From Methylobacterium radiotolerans JCM 2831 (GTDB lineage Bacteria; Pseudomonadota; Alphaproteobacteria; Rhizobiales; Beijerinckiaceae), in assembly GCF_000019725.1 (NCBI RefSeq), contig NC_010505.1:2979001-3043000 (forward strand): a DNA stretch of 64,000 nt, written 5' to 3'. This document shows, in pieces, positions 37,976 through 46,584 of the stretch. The translations under genes and the position numbers were made by a program. A model generated the notes under the pieces. The model saw only the letters and a program-made list of their open reading frames with translations, did no database searches and was not told the DNA's origin. Within the stretch, counting starts at the first letter, position 1. Every line of letters starts with the position of its first letter.

Positions 37976-38470
37976 ATGATCCGCGCCACCCGCATTGTCC
38001 GCCGCGACGCCCTGTCGGGCGGCGAGATCGTTGACCGCGTCGTCCTCGATCACGGCGACCGCCACCGCCGCCGCGTCGCCATGCGCGGCGCCGGGGGGCT
38101 GGGATTCCTGCTGGATCTGCCGGAGCCGGCCGTGCTGGAGGACGGCGATGCCCTGGTCCTGCAGGACGGCCGCCTGGTCTGGGTCGAGGCCGCACCGGAG
38201 CGCCTGCTCGAGATCCGGGCCCCCAGCGATCACGCCCTCAGGCGCCTGATCTGGCACATCGGCAACCGGCACATCGCCGCCGAGATCGGGTCGGACGCGG
38301 TCTGGATCGCGCACGACCACGTCCTCGCCGAGATGGTCCGGGGCCTCGGCGGCACCGCCGAGCCGGTGGAACGCCCGTTCCGGCCGGAGGGCGGCGCCTA
38401 TTCCGGCGAGCACGGGCACGACCACGCGCACCCGCATGGCGGCCACCATCACGACCATGCCGCCGGCTGA
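37976..38470 (+). CDS. ureE: urease accessory nickel-carrier protein
   Basis: Nickel metallochaperone of 164 residues that delivers nickel to the UreDFG-apoenzyme complex. The N-domain contains [38 protein letters not shown], and the metal-binding C-domain has [12 protein letters not shown]. The end is a histidine-rich tail, [16 protein letters not shown], for nickel storage. It begins 12 bp after ureC, and its last 35 bp overlap the ureF start. Confidence 0.94.
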   Translation: MIRATRIVRRDALSGGEIVDRVVLDHGDRHRRRVAMRGAGGLGFLLDLPEPAVLEDGDALVLQDGRLVWVEAAPERLLEIRAPSDHALRRLIWHIGNRHIAAEIGSDAVWIAHDHVLAEMVRGLGGTAEPVERPFRPEGGAYSGEHGHDHAHPHGGHHHDHAAG

Positions 38471-39146
38471 GGCCCTGGAGGCGCTGCGCCTGATGGCGTG
38501 GCTGTCGCCCGGCTACCCGGTCGGCGCCTACGCCTACTCGCACGGGCTGGAATGGGCGGTCGAAGCGGGCGATGTCCGCGACGAGGCGAGCCTGACGGCG
38601 TGGCTCCGCGACGTCTGCGAGCGCGGCGCCCTGCGCAACGACCTGATCCTGGCAGCCCAGGCCCACGCGGCGGCGCGGACCTCGGACGGCGCCGCGCTGG
38701 TCGCCGTCAACGATCTCGCACTCGCCCTGGCGCCGTCGCGCGAGCTGCACTTGGAGACGAGCCAGCAGGGCCGGAGCTTCCTCGACGCGACGCGGGGCGC
38801 GTGGCCCTGCGACGCCCTCGCCGCCCTGGCGGAGGAACTGCCGGGGCCGGTCGCCTATCCGGTCGCGGTCGGCCTCGCCGCGGGTGCGCACGGCATGGCG
38901 CCGGAGCCCGTGCTCGCCGCCTACGGCCTCGCCTTCCTCCAGAATCTCGTCTCCGCCGCTCTCCGGGCGGCGCCCGTGGGGCAGGCCGCCGGCACGCGGG
39001 TCGTCGCCGCACTCGCCCCGCGCCTCGCCGGGCTCGCCGAGGCGGCCGCCGCGTCCGATCTCGACGCCCTCGGTGCCGCCACCTTCCGCCTGGACCTCGG
39101 CTCCTTCCGCCACGAGACCCAGTATTCCCGCATCTTCCGATCCTGA
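38436..39146 (+). CDS. ureF: urease accessory protein
   Basis: All-helical protein of 236 residues that acts with UreD and UreG during nickel insertion. The family opening is [27 protein letters not shown]. The rest matches in layout, including [28 protein letters not shown] and [21 protein letters not shown] regions. The ATG at 38436 lies inside ureE; an ATG at 38457 is an alternative. The ureG gene follows 9 bp later. Confidence 0.92.
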   Translation: MAATITTMPPAEALEALRLMAWLSPGYPVGAYAYSHGLEWAVEAGDVRDEASLTAWLRDVCERGALRNDLILAAQAHAAARTSDGAALVAVNDLALALAPSRELHLETSQQGRSFLDATRGAWPCDALAALAEELPGPVAYPVAVGLAAGAHGMAPEPVLAAYGLAFLQNLVSAALRAAPVGQAAGTRVVAALAPRLAGLAEAAAASDLDALGAATFRLDLGSFRHETQYSRIFRS

Positions 39147-39155
39147 GCCCGCAGC

Positions 39156-39773
39156 ATGACCTCCACGAACGGCCCCCTCCGCGTCGGCATCGGCGGACCT
39201 GTCGGTTCCGGCAAGACCGCCCTGATGGAGCAGCTCTGCAAGCGCTTCCGCGACCGCTACGAGATCTGCGCCATCACCAACGACATCTACACGAAGGAGG
39301 ACGCCCGGATCCTGACCGTCGCGGGCGCCCTGCCGGAGGAGCGCATCCTCGGCGTCGAGACCGGCGGGTGTCCGCACACCGCGATCCGCGAGGATGCCTC
39401 GATCAATCTCGCCGCCGTGGCCGAGATGAGCCGGCGCTTCCCGAAGCTCGACCTCGTGCTGATCGAGTCCGGCGGCGACAACCTCGCGGCGACGTTCTCG
39501 CCTGAACTCGCCGACATCACGCTCTACGTCATCGACGTGGCCGGGGGCGAGAAGATCCCCCGCAAGGGCGGTCCGGGCATCACCCGGTCCGATCTGCTGA
39601 TCGTCAACAAGACCGACCTCGCGCCGCTCGTCGGTGCCGACCTCTCGGTGATGGAATCCGACACGCAGCGGATGCGCGGCACCCGGCCCTACGTCTTCGC
39701 GTCCCTGCGCGAGGGGACGGGCGCGGACGCGGTGGCGCGCTTCGTTGAGGAGGCGGGCGGCCTGGGCCGCTGA
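39156..39773 (+). CDS. ureG: urease accessory GTPase
   Basis: SIMIBI-class GTPase of 205 residues that drives nickel delivery to urease. The P-loop is [18 protein letters not shown], the switch region includes [11 protein letters not shown], the metal-binding CPH motif is in [19 protein letters not shown], and the guanine-recognising NKTD is in [14 protein letters not shown]. Length and order are standard. It is the last gene of the urease operon and is followed by a hairpin. Confidence 0.97.
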   Translation: MTSTNGPLRVGIGGPVGSGKTALMEQLCKRFRDRYEICAITNDIYTKEDARILTVAGALPEERILGVETGGCPHTAIREDASINLAAVAEMSRRFPKLDLVLIESGGDNLAATFSPELADITLYVIDVAGGEKIPRKGGPGITRSDLLIVNKTDLAPLVGADLSVMESDTQRMRGTRPYVFASLREGTGADAVARFVEEAGGLGR

Positions 39774-39777
39774 GCCG

Positions 39778-39804
39778 ACGAGCCGGCCGGCACGACCGGC
39801 TCGT
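39778..39804. terminator. hairpin after ureG
   Basis: ACGAGCCGG (39778-39786) and CCGGCTCGT (39796-39804) form a 9-bp perfect stem with a 9-base loop, between converging ureG and the small secreted-protein gene. The following bases are only weakly T-rich. Confidence 0.5.
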
Positions 39805-39823
39805 GGGGCTTCCTTCGGCCTTC

Positions 39824-40054
39824 CTAGCGTCCGGCCTCGGCCGAGCGCGCGCGAACCGACGACGTGCTCGGGACGCCCATGAGCGCGTCGAGGCGGCTCA
39901 TCCGCGCGTTGAAATCGTTCATGACGTTCTGGCGCGCCTTGATCGCGGCGCTCGGCTGCGCCTTGGCGGTCGCGTGTCGCGCGCGGGCTTCCGCCTGGGC
40001 TGCCGGAACGGCGAGGAGCGCGGCCAGTGCCGCGATGGTCAGAGAACGGGTCAT
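39824..40054 (-). CDS. small secreted hypothetical protein (76 residues)
   Basis: Begins with a Sec signal peptide: TRSLTIAALAALLAVPAAQAEA with likely cleavage after AQA. The mature part is about 55 residues, basic and helical (IKARQNVMNDFNARMSRLDALMG). It converges with ureG. The gene looks coding from its signal peptide, but no known family can be named. Confidence 0.6.
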   Translation of the reverse strand: MTRSLTIAALAALLAVPAAQAEARARHATAKAQPSAAIKARQNVMNDFNARMSRLDALMGVPSTSSVRARSAEAGR

Positions 40055-40251
40055 CGTGAAGTCCCTCGGCGTCCGCCGTGTCGGACGGCGCGACGCCTCA
40101 CGAGGATATGCGCGCCGGGAGCGCGGCCGCGTGCGCGCGCGCACAGCACGCAGACGTGATCGGGATGAGCGCCGTCGGGCGTTCGCAGCGTTGACAGCGG
40201 TTCGTGACTGATTCACCCCGCGATATCGGGGCCTTCTGAACGGTATCAGGC

Positions 40252-40455
40252 ATGCGAAATCTGCGGTGGCTGGCCGCCCTGCCCTTCCTCGGCATCCTGG
40301 TCGGCCCGTTCTTCCTGAACCGGGTCGAGCCCTTCGTGTTCGGCTTGCCGCTGCTCCTCGCCTGGCTGGTGTTCTGCGTGATCGGAACCTCGGCCGTGAT
40401 GGGGCTAATCTACCTGACCGACCCTCAGAACCGCGCGCCGGAGGATCCCCGATGA
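40252..40455 (+). CDS. DUF3311 small membrane protein
   Basis: A 67-residue protein with two membrane helices (about 6-24, LAALPFLGILVGPFFLN, and 32-54), separated by a short loop with RVEPFVFGLPLLLAW. DUF3311 proteins are typically encoded directly before a sodium:solute symporter and are thought to be a partner subunit. Here its stop overlaps the symporter start (ATGA), confirming the pairing. Confidence 0.85.
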   Translation: MRNLRWLAALPFLGILVGPFFLNRVEPFVFGLPLLLAWLVFCVIGTSAVMGLIYLTDPQNRAPEDPR

Positions 40456-41912
40456 GCGTCGCGCTCGTCATCGTGGCCGCCGGCTTCGCGCTGGCGATCG
40501 GCCTCGGCCTCTACGCGCGGCTCGGCCGCGAGATGGGGCTGGAGCAGTGGACCGTCGGCGGCCGCGGCTTCGGCACCGCCCTGGTCTTCCTGCTGATGGC
40601 CGGGGAGATCTACACGACCTTCACGTTCCTCGGCGGCTCGGGCATCGCCTACGGGAAGGGCGGCCCCGCCTACTACATCCTCTGCTACCTGACGCTCGCC
40701 TACGTCACCTCGTACTGGCTGCTGCCGCCGGTCTGGCGCTACGCCAAGCAGAACAACCTCTACACGCAGCCCGACTTCTTCGCGCGCAAGTACGGCAGCC
40801 GGGCGCTCGGCATGCTGGTGGCGCTCGTGGGGATCGTCGCCCTCGTCCCCTACCTCGTGCTGCAGTTCAAGGGCCTCGGGATCATCGTCTCGACGGCGTC
40901 CTACGGCGCGATCTCGTCGACCACCGCGGTCTGGATCGGCGCGGCCGCGCTGACCGCCTACGTGGTCGTGTCGGGCGTGCACGGCTCCGCCTGGACGGCG
41001 GTGATCAAGGACACCAGCATCCTGTTCGTGGTGGTGTTCCTCGGGATCTACCTTCCGGTGCACTACTACGGCGGCTACGAGGGCCTGTTCACGGCGATCG
41101 AGGCCGCCAAGCCCGGCTTCCTGGCCCTGCCCGACCGCGGCCAGAGCCCGACGTGGTTCACCACCACGGTCCTGCTCACCGCGCTCGGCGGCTACATGTG
41201 GCCGCACACCTTCGCGTCGCTCTACACGGCGCGCGAGCCGGGCGCGTTCCGGCGCAACGCGGTGATCCTGCCGATCTATCAGCTGATCAACCTGTTCGTG
41301 TTCGTGATCGGCTTCACCGCCGTGATGCAGGTGCCGGGCCTCACGGGTCCCGACGTCGACCTGTCGCTGTTCAAGCTCTCCCTCGCCACCTTCCCGCCGT
41401 GGGTCATCGGGCTGATCGGCGCCACGGGCGTGCTCACCGCCCTCGTGCCGGGCTCGATGATCCTGATCGCCGGCGTCACGCTGGTGGCGAACAACCTCGT
41501 CCGGCCGCTGCGTCCCGGCATGGACGACGCCGCCACCGCGCGGCTGTGCAAGATCCTCGTGCCGGTGCTGGCGCTGGTCTGCGTCGGCTTCACCCTGTCG
41601 GGCGGCGACACGATCGTGCAGCTCCTGCTCATGGGCTACAACTTCGTGACGCAGCTCTTCCCGTGCTTCATCACCAGCCTGATGCGCCGCAACCCCCTCG
41701 ACCGCCGCGCCGCGATCGCCGGGATCGTCGCGGGCGTGGCGACGGTGGCGGCGACCGTCCTCTCCGGGTTCAGCCTGGCGAAGCTGCCGGTCCTGGGGCC
41801 GCTCCAGGACGTCAATGTCGGCATCGTGGCGCTGGTGGTGAACGTCATCGTGACGTTCGTCGTGGCGCAGGCGGTGCGCGCGGGCGCGACGGCGGCGCAG
41901 GCCGCGGAGTGA
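40452..41912 (+). CDS. sodium:solute symporter family protein (monocarboxylate-type)
   Basis: Integral membrane transporter of 486 residues with about 13 helices. The SSS signature region is visible as GGRGFGTALVFLLMAGEIYTTFTFLGGSG, and the VSGVHGSAWTAVIKDTSILFV and LTALGGYMWPHTFASLYTARE stretches follow. The pairing with DUF3311 is common in acetate, pyruvate or other monocarboxylate transporters (MctP-like), but the substrate cannot be read here. Start ATG at 40452 overlaps the upstream gene. Confidence 0.88.
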   Translation: MSVALVIVAAGFALAIGLGLYARLGREMGLEQWTVGGRGFGTALVFLLMAGEIYTTFTFLGGSGIAYGKGGPAYYILCYLTLAYVTSYWLLPPVWRYAKQNNLYTQPDFFARKYGSRALGMLVALVGIVALVPYLVLQFKGLGIIVSTASYGAISSTTAVWIGAAALTAYVVVSGVHGSAWTAVIKDTSILFVVVFLGIYLPVHYYGGYEGLFTAIEAAKPGFLALPDRGQSPTWFTTTVLLTALGGYMWPHTFASLYTAREPGAFRRNAVILPIYQLINLFVFVIGFTAVMQVPGLTGPDVDLSLFKLSLATFPPWVIGLIGATGVLTALVPGSMILIAGVTLVANNLVRPLRPGMDDAATARLCKILVPVLALVCVGFTLSGGDTIVQLLLMGYNFVTQLFPCFITSLMRRNPLDRRAAIAGIVAGVATVAATVLSGFSLAKLPVLGPLQDVNVGIVALVVNVIVTFVVAQAVRAGATAAQAAE

Positions 41913-41918
41913 CGCCGC

Positions 41919-42692
41919 TCAGCCCTGTCGCCGGCGACCGGTGAGCCAGGAGGCCAGCAGCACCGCGACGCTCACCAGACCGACGAGCAGGGTCGAGGCC
42001 GCGTTGATCTCCGGATTCACGCCGAGCCGGACCTGGCTGTAGAGCCGCATCGGCAGGGTGGTCGAGCCCGGGCCGGAGACGAAGCTCGCGATCACCAGGT
42101 CGTCGAGCGACAGGGTGAAGGCGAGGAGCCCCCCGGCCGCGAGGGCGGGCGCGAGCAGCGGCAGCGTCACGGTCGTCAGCACGCGCGCCGGCGCCGCGCC
42201 GAGGTCGGCCGCGGCCTCCTCGAGGGACCGGTCGAGGCCGCGCAGGCGCGCGCCGACCACCACCGTCACGAATCCGGTGCAGAAGGTCGTGTGCGCGATG
42301 ACGAGCGTGACGAGGCCGCGGTCCAGCCCGATGCCGATGAACATCAGCAGGAGCGACAGGCCGATCATCACCTCCGGCATCACGATCGGCCCGAAGACGA
42401 GACCCGTGAACAGGGCGCGCCCGCGGAAGCGGCCCTGCCGCTCCAGAGCGAGGGCGGCCAGCGTGCCGAGGATCGTGGCGAGCAGGCTCGCGAGGACCGC
42501 GACCTTCAGGGAGACCCAGGCGGCGGACAGGAGCGGCGCGTCGGCGAGCAGGGCGCCGTACCAGCGGGTCGAGAACCCGCCCCAGACCGTCACCATCGGC
42601 GAGGCGTTGAACGAGTACACGATCAGCACCGCGATCGGCCCGTAGAGGAAACCCAGGCCGGCCGCCAGGGCGGTGCGGGTCACCCAGGTCAC
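41919..42692 (-). CDS. polyamine-type ABC transporter permease (PotC/PotI-like)
   Basis: Inner-membrane permease of 257 residues with six helices, of the spermidine/putrescine family. FNASPMVTVWGGFSTRWYG at the start and the EAA loop EEAAADLGAAPARVLTTVTLPLLAPAL are characteristic. DLVIASFVSGPGSTTLPMRLYSQVRLGVNPEINA is a further PotC/I hallmark. Start is a GTG at 42692 overlapping the upstream permease stop (GTGA). It is the last gene of the operon; no solute-binding protein gene is present. Confidence 0.9.
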   Translation of the reverse strand: MTWVTRTALAAGLGFLYGPIAVLIVYSFNASPMVTVWGGFSTRWYGALLADAPLLSAAWVSLKVAVLASLLATILGTLAALALERQGRFRGRALFTGLVFGPIVMPEVMIGLSLLLMFIGIGLDRGLVTLVIAHTTFCTGFVTVVVGARLRGLDRSLEEAAADLGAAPARVLTTVTLPLLAPALAAGGLLAFTLSLDDLVIASFVSGPGSTTLPMRLYSQVRLGVNPEINAASTLLVGLVSVAVLLASWLTGRRRQG

Positions 42693-43660
42693 GGCGCCTC
42701 GCCCTCGCCCGCGCGCAGGCTGTCCCGGAACAGCACCACCGGTCCGATGACGATGGCGAGGATCAGCACGGCGACCGCCGAGGCCAGCGGCCAGTCGCGG
42801 TTCGAGAAGAATTCGGTCCAGAGCACCCGACCGAGCATCAGCGTCTCAGACCCGCCGAGCAGGTCGGGGATCACGAACTCGCCGACCATCGGGATGAAGC
42901 AGAGCCCCGCGCCGGCCGCGATCCCCGGCAGGCTGAGCGGCACGGTCACGGTCCAGAACACCCGGCTCGGCGAAGCGCCGAGATCCGCCGCGGCCTCGCA
43001 CAGGGTCGGATCGAGGCGGTTCATCACCGCGTAGAGCGGCAGCACCATGAAGGGCAGGTAGGCGTAGACGAGGCCGACGATCACCGCCGCGTCGGTGTTG
43101 AGGATGGTCAGCGGCGCGTCGATCAGGTCGAGGTGGCGCAGGGCGAGGTTGAGCAGCCCCTCGGGCTTGAGGATCGCGATCCAGGCGTAGACCCGGATCA
43201 GGAAGCTCGTCCAGAACGGCACGATCACCAGCGCCACGAGGAGCGGCTGCCAGCGGGACGGCGCCCGCGCCAGGGCGTAGGCCAGAGGCGTCCCCAGCCC
43301 GACGAGGATCAGGCTGGCCACGCCCGCGTAGGTCAGGGAGCCGAGGGCCGCGTCGCGGTAGAGGGGATCGGCGGCGAGCGTCAGGTAATTGTCGAAGTTC
43401 AGGGCTTCGAGGAAGGCCGACCAGCCGTCGAGCCCGCCGCGCCAGTCGAGGAGCGGCAGGTAGGGCGGGATCGCGGTGGCGGGTTCCGACAGGCTGATCT
43501 TGAGCGTGATGGCGAAGGGCAGCAGGAAGAACGCCGCCAGCCACAGGAAGGGCGGGAGGCGGACCAGCCGGTCGAACAGCCGGCCGCGGGTCCGGCCGCG
43601 CGCGGACCCGGCCCCCGGTTGCCCCGCCGCGGGGTCCTCGTCCGGCACACCGGTCCTCAT
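42689..43660 (-). CDS. polyamine-type ABC transporter permease (PotB/PotH-like)
   Basis: Permease of 323 residues. The N-terminus is cytoplasmic and arginine-rich, then a first helix LPPFLWLAAFFLLPFAITLKISL. The EAA loop is CEAAADLGASPSRVFWTVTVPLSLPGI, and the C-terminal FIPMVGEFVIPDLLGGSETLMLGRVLWTEFFSNRDWPLASA is diagnostic of PotH-type permeases. Start ATG at 43660 overlaps the stop of the ATPase gene. It pairs with the second permease and the ATPase in a complete transport core. Confidence 0.92.
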   Translation of the reverse strand: MRTGVPDEDPAAGQPGAGSARGRTRGRLFDRLVRLPPFLWLAAFFLLPFAITLKISLSEPATAIPPYLPLLDWRGGLDGWSAFLEALNFDNYLTLAADPLYRDAALGSLTYAGVASLILVGLGTPLAYALARAPSRWQPLLVALVIVPFWTSFLIRVYAWIAILKPEGLLNLALRHLDLIDAPLTILNTDAAVIVGLVYAYLPFMVLPLYAVMNRLDPTLCEAAADLGASPSRVFWTVTVPLSLPGIAAGAGLCFIPMVGEFVIPDLLGGSETLMLGRVLWTEFFSNRDWPLASAVAVLILAIVIGPVVLFRDSLRAGEGEAP

Positions 43661-44718
43661 GCCGGAAGGATCACCGCGACGTCGGCCGCGAAACCGGCGC
43701 GCGCGTCCGAGCCCGGCGCCGCGCCGGCCTCCGCGGGCCGCCCGCTCGCCCGCAGGGTGGCGCCGTCCGGCAGGCGCAGCGTCCGGCGAACCCGGTCGCC
43801 CAGGAACACGGCGTCGGTGACGACCACCGGCAGCCCCTCCGCGCCCAATGCCACGTCCTCGGGCCGCACCGCCACCACGACGGCAGCGCCCTCCGCGAGC
43901 GCGGCCTCCGCGAAGCCTCGGACCGGGCCGTGCGCGGTCTCGACCGTGCGGATCGCGTCGGGGCCCGCCGCCGGCCCGAGCCGGCCGGGGATGAGGTTCA
44001 CGTCGCCGAGCAGGCCGGCCACGAAGCGGCTCGCCGGGCGGCGGTAGAGGTCGGCCGGCGGCCCGACCTGGATCAGGCGGCCCGCCTCCATGACGCCGAT
44101 CCGGTCGGCGAGCATCATCGCCTCCTCGGGATCGTGCGTGACGACGACGAACGCGGTGCCGAGGCGGCGCTGCACGGCGCGCAGCTCACCCTGCGTCTCC
44201 TCGCGCAGGCTGCGGTCGAGCGCGCCGAGCGGCTCGTCGAGCAGCAGCAGCTTCGGCTCCCGGGCGAGCGCCCGGGCCAGGGCGACCCGCTGCCGCTGGC
44301 CGCCCGAGAGGGTCTCCGGGCGACGCTCGCCGAACCCGTCCAGGCGCACGAGCTTGAGCAGCTCCGACACCCGCTCGGCCAGGGCCGCGCGGCCCTGGCC
44401 CTTCAGGCCGTAGCCGATATTGCCGGCCACGCTCATGTGCGGGAACAGGGCGTAGGACTGGAACATCATGTTCACCGGCCGCCGATGGGGCGGCAGCGCG
44501 GTGAGATCCTGCTCGCCCAGCAGGATCCGCCCCGAGGTCGGGCTCTCGAAGCCCGCGATCATGCGCAGGAGGGTGCTCTTGCCGCAGCCGGACGGGCCGA
44601 GCAGGCAGAAGAACTCCCCCGCCTCGAGGTCGAGGGACACGGCGTCCACCGCGCGATGGGTGCCGAAGCGCTTGGTCAGCTCCTCGAGCCGCAGGCGCGG
44701 CGCCGGCCTGTCGGACAA
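43657..44718 (-). CDS. polyamine-type ABC transporter ATPase (PotA/PotG-like)
   Basis: ATPase of 353 residues. Walker A GPSGCGKSTL, signature LSGGQRQRVALARAL, Walker B LLLLDEPLGALD and the switch histidine in VVTHDPEEAM are intact. The C-terminal TOBE domain begins near residue 240 and contains VVAVRPEDVALG. The start is a TTG at 44718, 4 bp after the Crp/Fnr regulator stop, with GAGGA before it. Spermidine/putrescine is the family substrate, but 2-aminophosphonate and other solutes use similar proteins, so specificity is not certain. Confidence 0.92.
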   Translation of the reverse strand: MSDRPAPRLRLEELTKRFGTHRAVDAVSLDLEAGEFFCLLGPSGCGKSTLLRMIAGFESPTSGRILLGEQDLTALPPHRRPVNMMFQSYALFPHMSVAGNIGYGLKGQGRAALAERVSELLKLVRLDGFGERRPETLSGGQRQRVALARALAREPKLLLLDEPLGALDRSLREETQGELRAVQRRLGTAFVVVTHDPEEAMMLADRIGVMEAGRLIQVGPPADLYRRPASRFVAGLLGDVNLIPGRLGPAAGPDAIRTVETAHGPVRGFAEAALAEGAAVVVAVRPEDVALGAEGLPVVVTDAVFLGDRVRRTLRLPDGATLRASGRPAEAGAAPGSDARAGFAADVAVILPA

Positions 44719-44722
44719 CGGA

Positions 44723-45409
44723 TCAGGAATCCTCGCGCAGCGCCTCGGCCACGCGCGCTTCCAGGAGGTCCGGCCGGCGCAGGACCAGGGCGCCGCGCGT
44801 GCGGTCGACCAAACCCTCCGCCGCCATCGCGGTGAATTCCCGGGTCACCTGCTCGCGGCGGCAACCGATCCGCGCGGCGAGGACGTGGTGGTAGGGCGGC
44901 GGCGAGACCACCCGCTCGCCCGCCGTGCCGGTTCGGGGCACGGACAGGCGCAGCAGCTCGGCGTAGAGCCGGTGCTTGAGGTCGAGCAGGGCGTGCTCCA
45001 TGAGCCGCGTGTTCAGCTCGCGCACGCGCTTGGCCAGGAGCCGGAACAGCCGGTCGGCGATCGCCTCGGAGGCGAACACGATCTGCCGGAAGACCGGGGC
45101 CGGGACCACGCAGACCTCGCCGCGCGTCAGCGCCGTGACGTTGGCCGAGCGGCCGATCCCGTCGATGGCGGCGAGCTCGCCGAAGAAGGCCCCGCCGCGC
45201 ATCTCACCCAGGATGACCTCCTTGCCGGACTGGGTCCGGTTCAGGATGCGGACCTCGCCGGAAGCGATGAAGTACACGTCGGTGGAGATGTCGTCGAAGT
45301 CGACGAGGACCTCGTTCTCGTCGAAGCGGCGCCAGTGGCAGCGGGGCTCGTAGGGGCTGAGCTCGATGCCGGGATCCTTGAAGAAAGGTATTGTCCCCAA
45401 CCGCGCCAT
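44723..45409 (-). CDS. Crp/Fnr-family transcriptional regulator
   Basis: Regulator of 228 residues. The cyclic-nucleotide-type domain includes IASGEVRILNRTQSGKEVILGEMRGGAFFGELAAIDGIGRSANVTAL; the phosphate-binding cassette is GELAAIDGIGRSANV, like Crp with R-S intact. The C-terminal HTH contains VLAARIGCRREQVTREFTAM. There is no N-terminal cysteine cluster, so it is not FNR-like in oxygen sensing. It starts at the ATG at 45409 and is directly followed by the transporter ATPase gene, so it may be co-transcribed with and control the importer. Confidence 0.9.
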   Translation of the reverse strand: MARLGTIPFFKDPGIELSPYEPRCHWRRFDENEVLVDFDDISTDVYFIASGEVRILNRTQSGKEVILGEMRGGAFFGELAAIDGIGRSANVTALTRGEVCVVPAPVFRQIVFASEAIADRLFRLLAKRVRELNTRLMEHALLDLKHRLYAELLRLSVPRTGTAGERVVSPPPYHHVLAARIGCRREQVTREFTAMAAEGLVDRTRGALVLRRPDLLEARVAEALREDS

Positions 45410-45654
45410 CGATCGTGTTCCCTCAACTCCGGCCTCCGTCCCTGCCCTGACGGGGGCCGGCCAGCAGATCTGGGGACGGGAGCAGCCCGCACAGTGAAGC
45501 CGCGCCCCGCCGGGGCGGTGCTGGATCGATCGGGCAGCGCCAATCGTGACGGTCGCGGGCGGGGCGGTCAAGCCGCGCGCCGATGAACAGGAGTTTATTA
45601 GCGTGGATCAGGTATGAGGGCTAAATTCCTGGCCCGCCGAGGCGGGCAGTCCCG

Positions 45655-46557
45655 ATGCATCAAGACGTTCCCTTCCCGCGCTCGACATCCTCCGCCGGTC
45701 CCCGCCAGCAGGCGACGCTCGCGTTCCCCTTCGAGCGGTCGGGCCGCAGCCTCCATTCCGGGCGTCACGCCACGGTCCGCGTCAGCCCCGCACCGGCCGG
45801 CCACGGCATCGTCTTTCGCCGCCACCTGAAGGACGGTCGGGCCGTCGACGTTCCCGCCCACTGGCACTACCGCGAATCGCAGCCGCTCTCCACGGCGCTG
45901 CGGCGCGACGGCGTCCTGGTGCGCACGATCGAGCATCTCATGGCCTCGCTCAGCGCGCTGCGGATCGACAACGTGCTGGCCGAGATCGACGCGGACGAGT
46001 TGCCGATCTTCGACGGGAGCGCGACGCCCTGGTGCGAGGCGATCCGGGCCGCCGGTCGGCGCGAGCAGGGCCTGCCCTGCCGGGTGATGCGGCTGCTGCG
46101 CACGGTGGCGGTCGAGAACGGGCGGCGCCGCCTCCAGATCGAGCCGGGCCGGGGCCTGCATATCACCGGCCACGTCGCGCTGGCGCATTTCGGATCGATC
46201 GACTGGTCGGGCGCGATCACACCGGACACGTTCGAGCGCGAGATCGCGCCGGCGCGCAGCTTCGGCCGCTACATGCGCGCCATGGCGGGCCGCGCCTACG
46301 GCTTCATGACGCGCAACGACTTCCTGCAGGGCGTCTCGCCCCGCTCGGCGGCGCTCCTCGTACGGGGGCACGTGCTCGGCGGCATGCGGGTCCCCGGCGA
46401 GCCGGTCCGCCATCGCGTCCTCGACCTCGTCGGCGACCTGGCGCTGGCCGGACACCCGATCGAGGGCCGGATCTGCGCCTTCCACACGGGCCACGAGCTC
46501 AACCACGCCCTCGTCGCCGCCCTGATGCGGGACGGCGGGGCCTGGGAACTCGTCTGA
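45655..46557 (+). CDS. LpxC-like UDP-3-O-acyl-N-acetylglucosamine deacetylase
   Basis: Zinc amidase of 300 residues homologous to the lipid A enzyme LpxC. The zinc and catalytic residues are all there: the Glu-His pair in RTIEHLMASL, the His and Asp of VRHRVLDLVGDL and the catalytic histidine of FHTGHELNHAL. Two regions differ from canonical LpxC: the ARTFGF stretch reads ARSFGR, and the hydrophobic-passage segment after it is unlike GLALGGS. It may be a second copy with altered acyl specificity, with the canonical gene elsewhere. Start ATG at 45655. Confidence 0.85.
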   Translation: MHQDVPFPRSTSSAGPRQQATLAFPFERSGRSLHSGRHATVRVSPAPAGHGIVFRRHLKDGRAVDVPAHWHYRESQPLSTALRRDGVLVRTIEHLMASLSALRIDNVLAEIDADELPIFDGSATPWCEAIRAAGRREQGLPCRVMRLLRTVAVENGRRRLQIEPGRGLHITGHVALAHFGSIDWSGAITPDTFEREIAPARSFGRYMRAMAGRAYGFMTRNDFLQGVSPRSAALLVRGHVLGGMRVPGEPVRHRVLDLVGDLALAGHPIEGRICAFHTGHELNHALVAALMRDGGAWELV

Positions 46558-46584
46558 GCGTGGGTCCGCCGATTGGCCGCGGTC

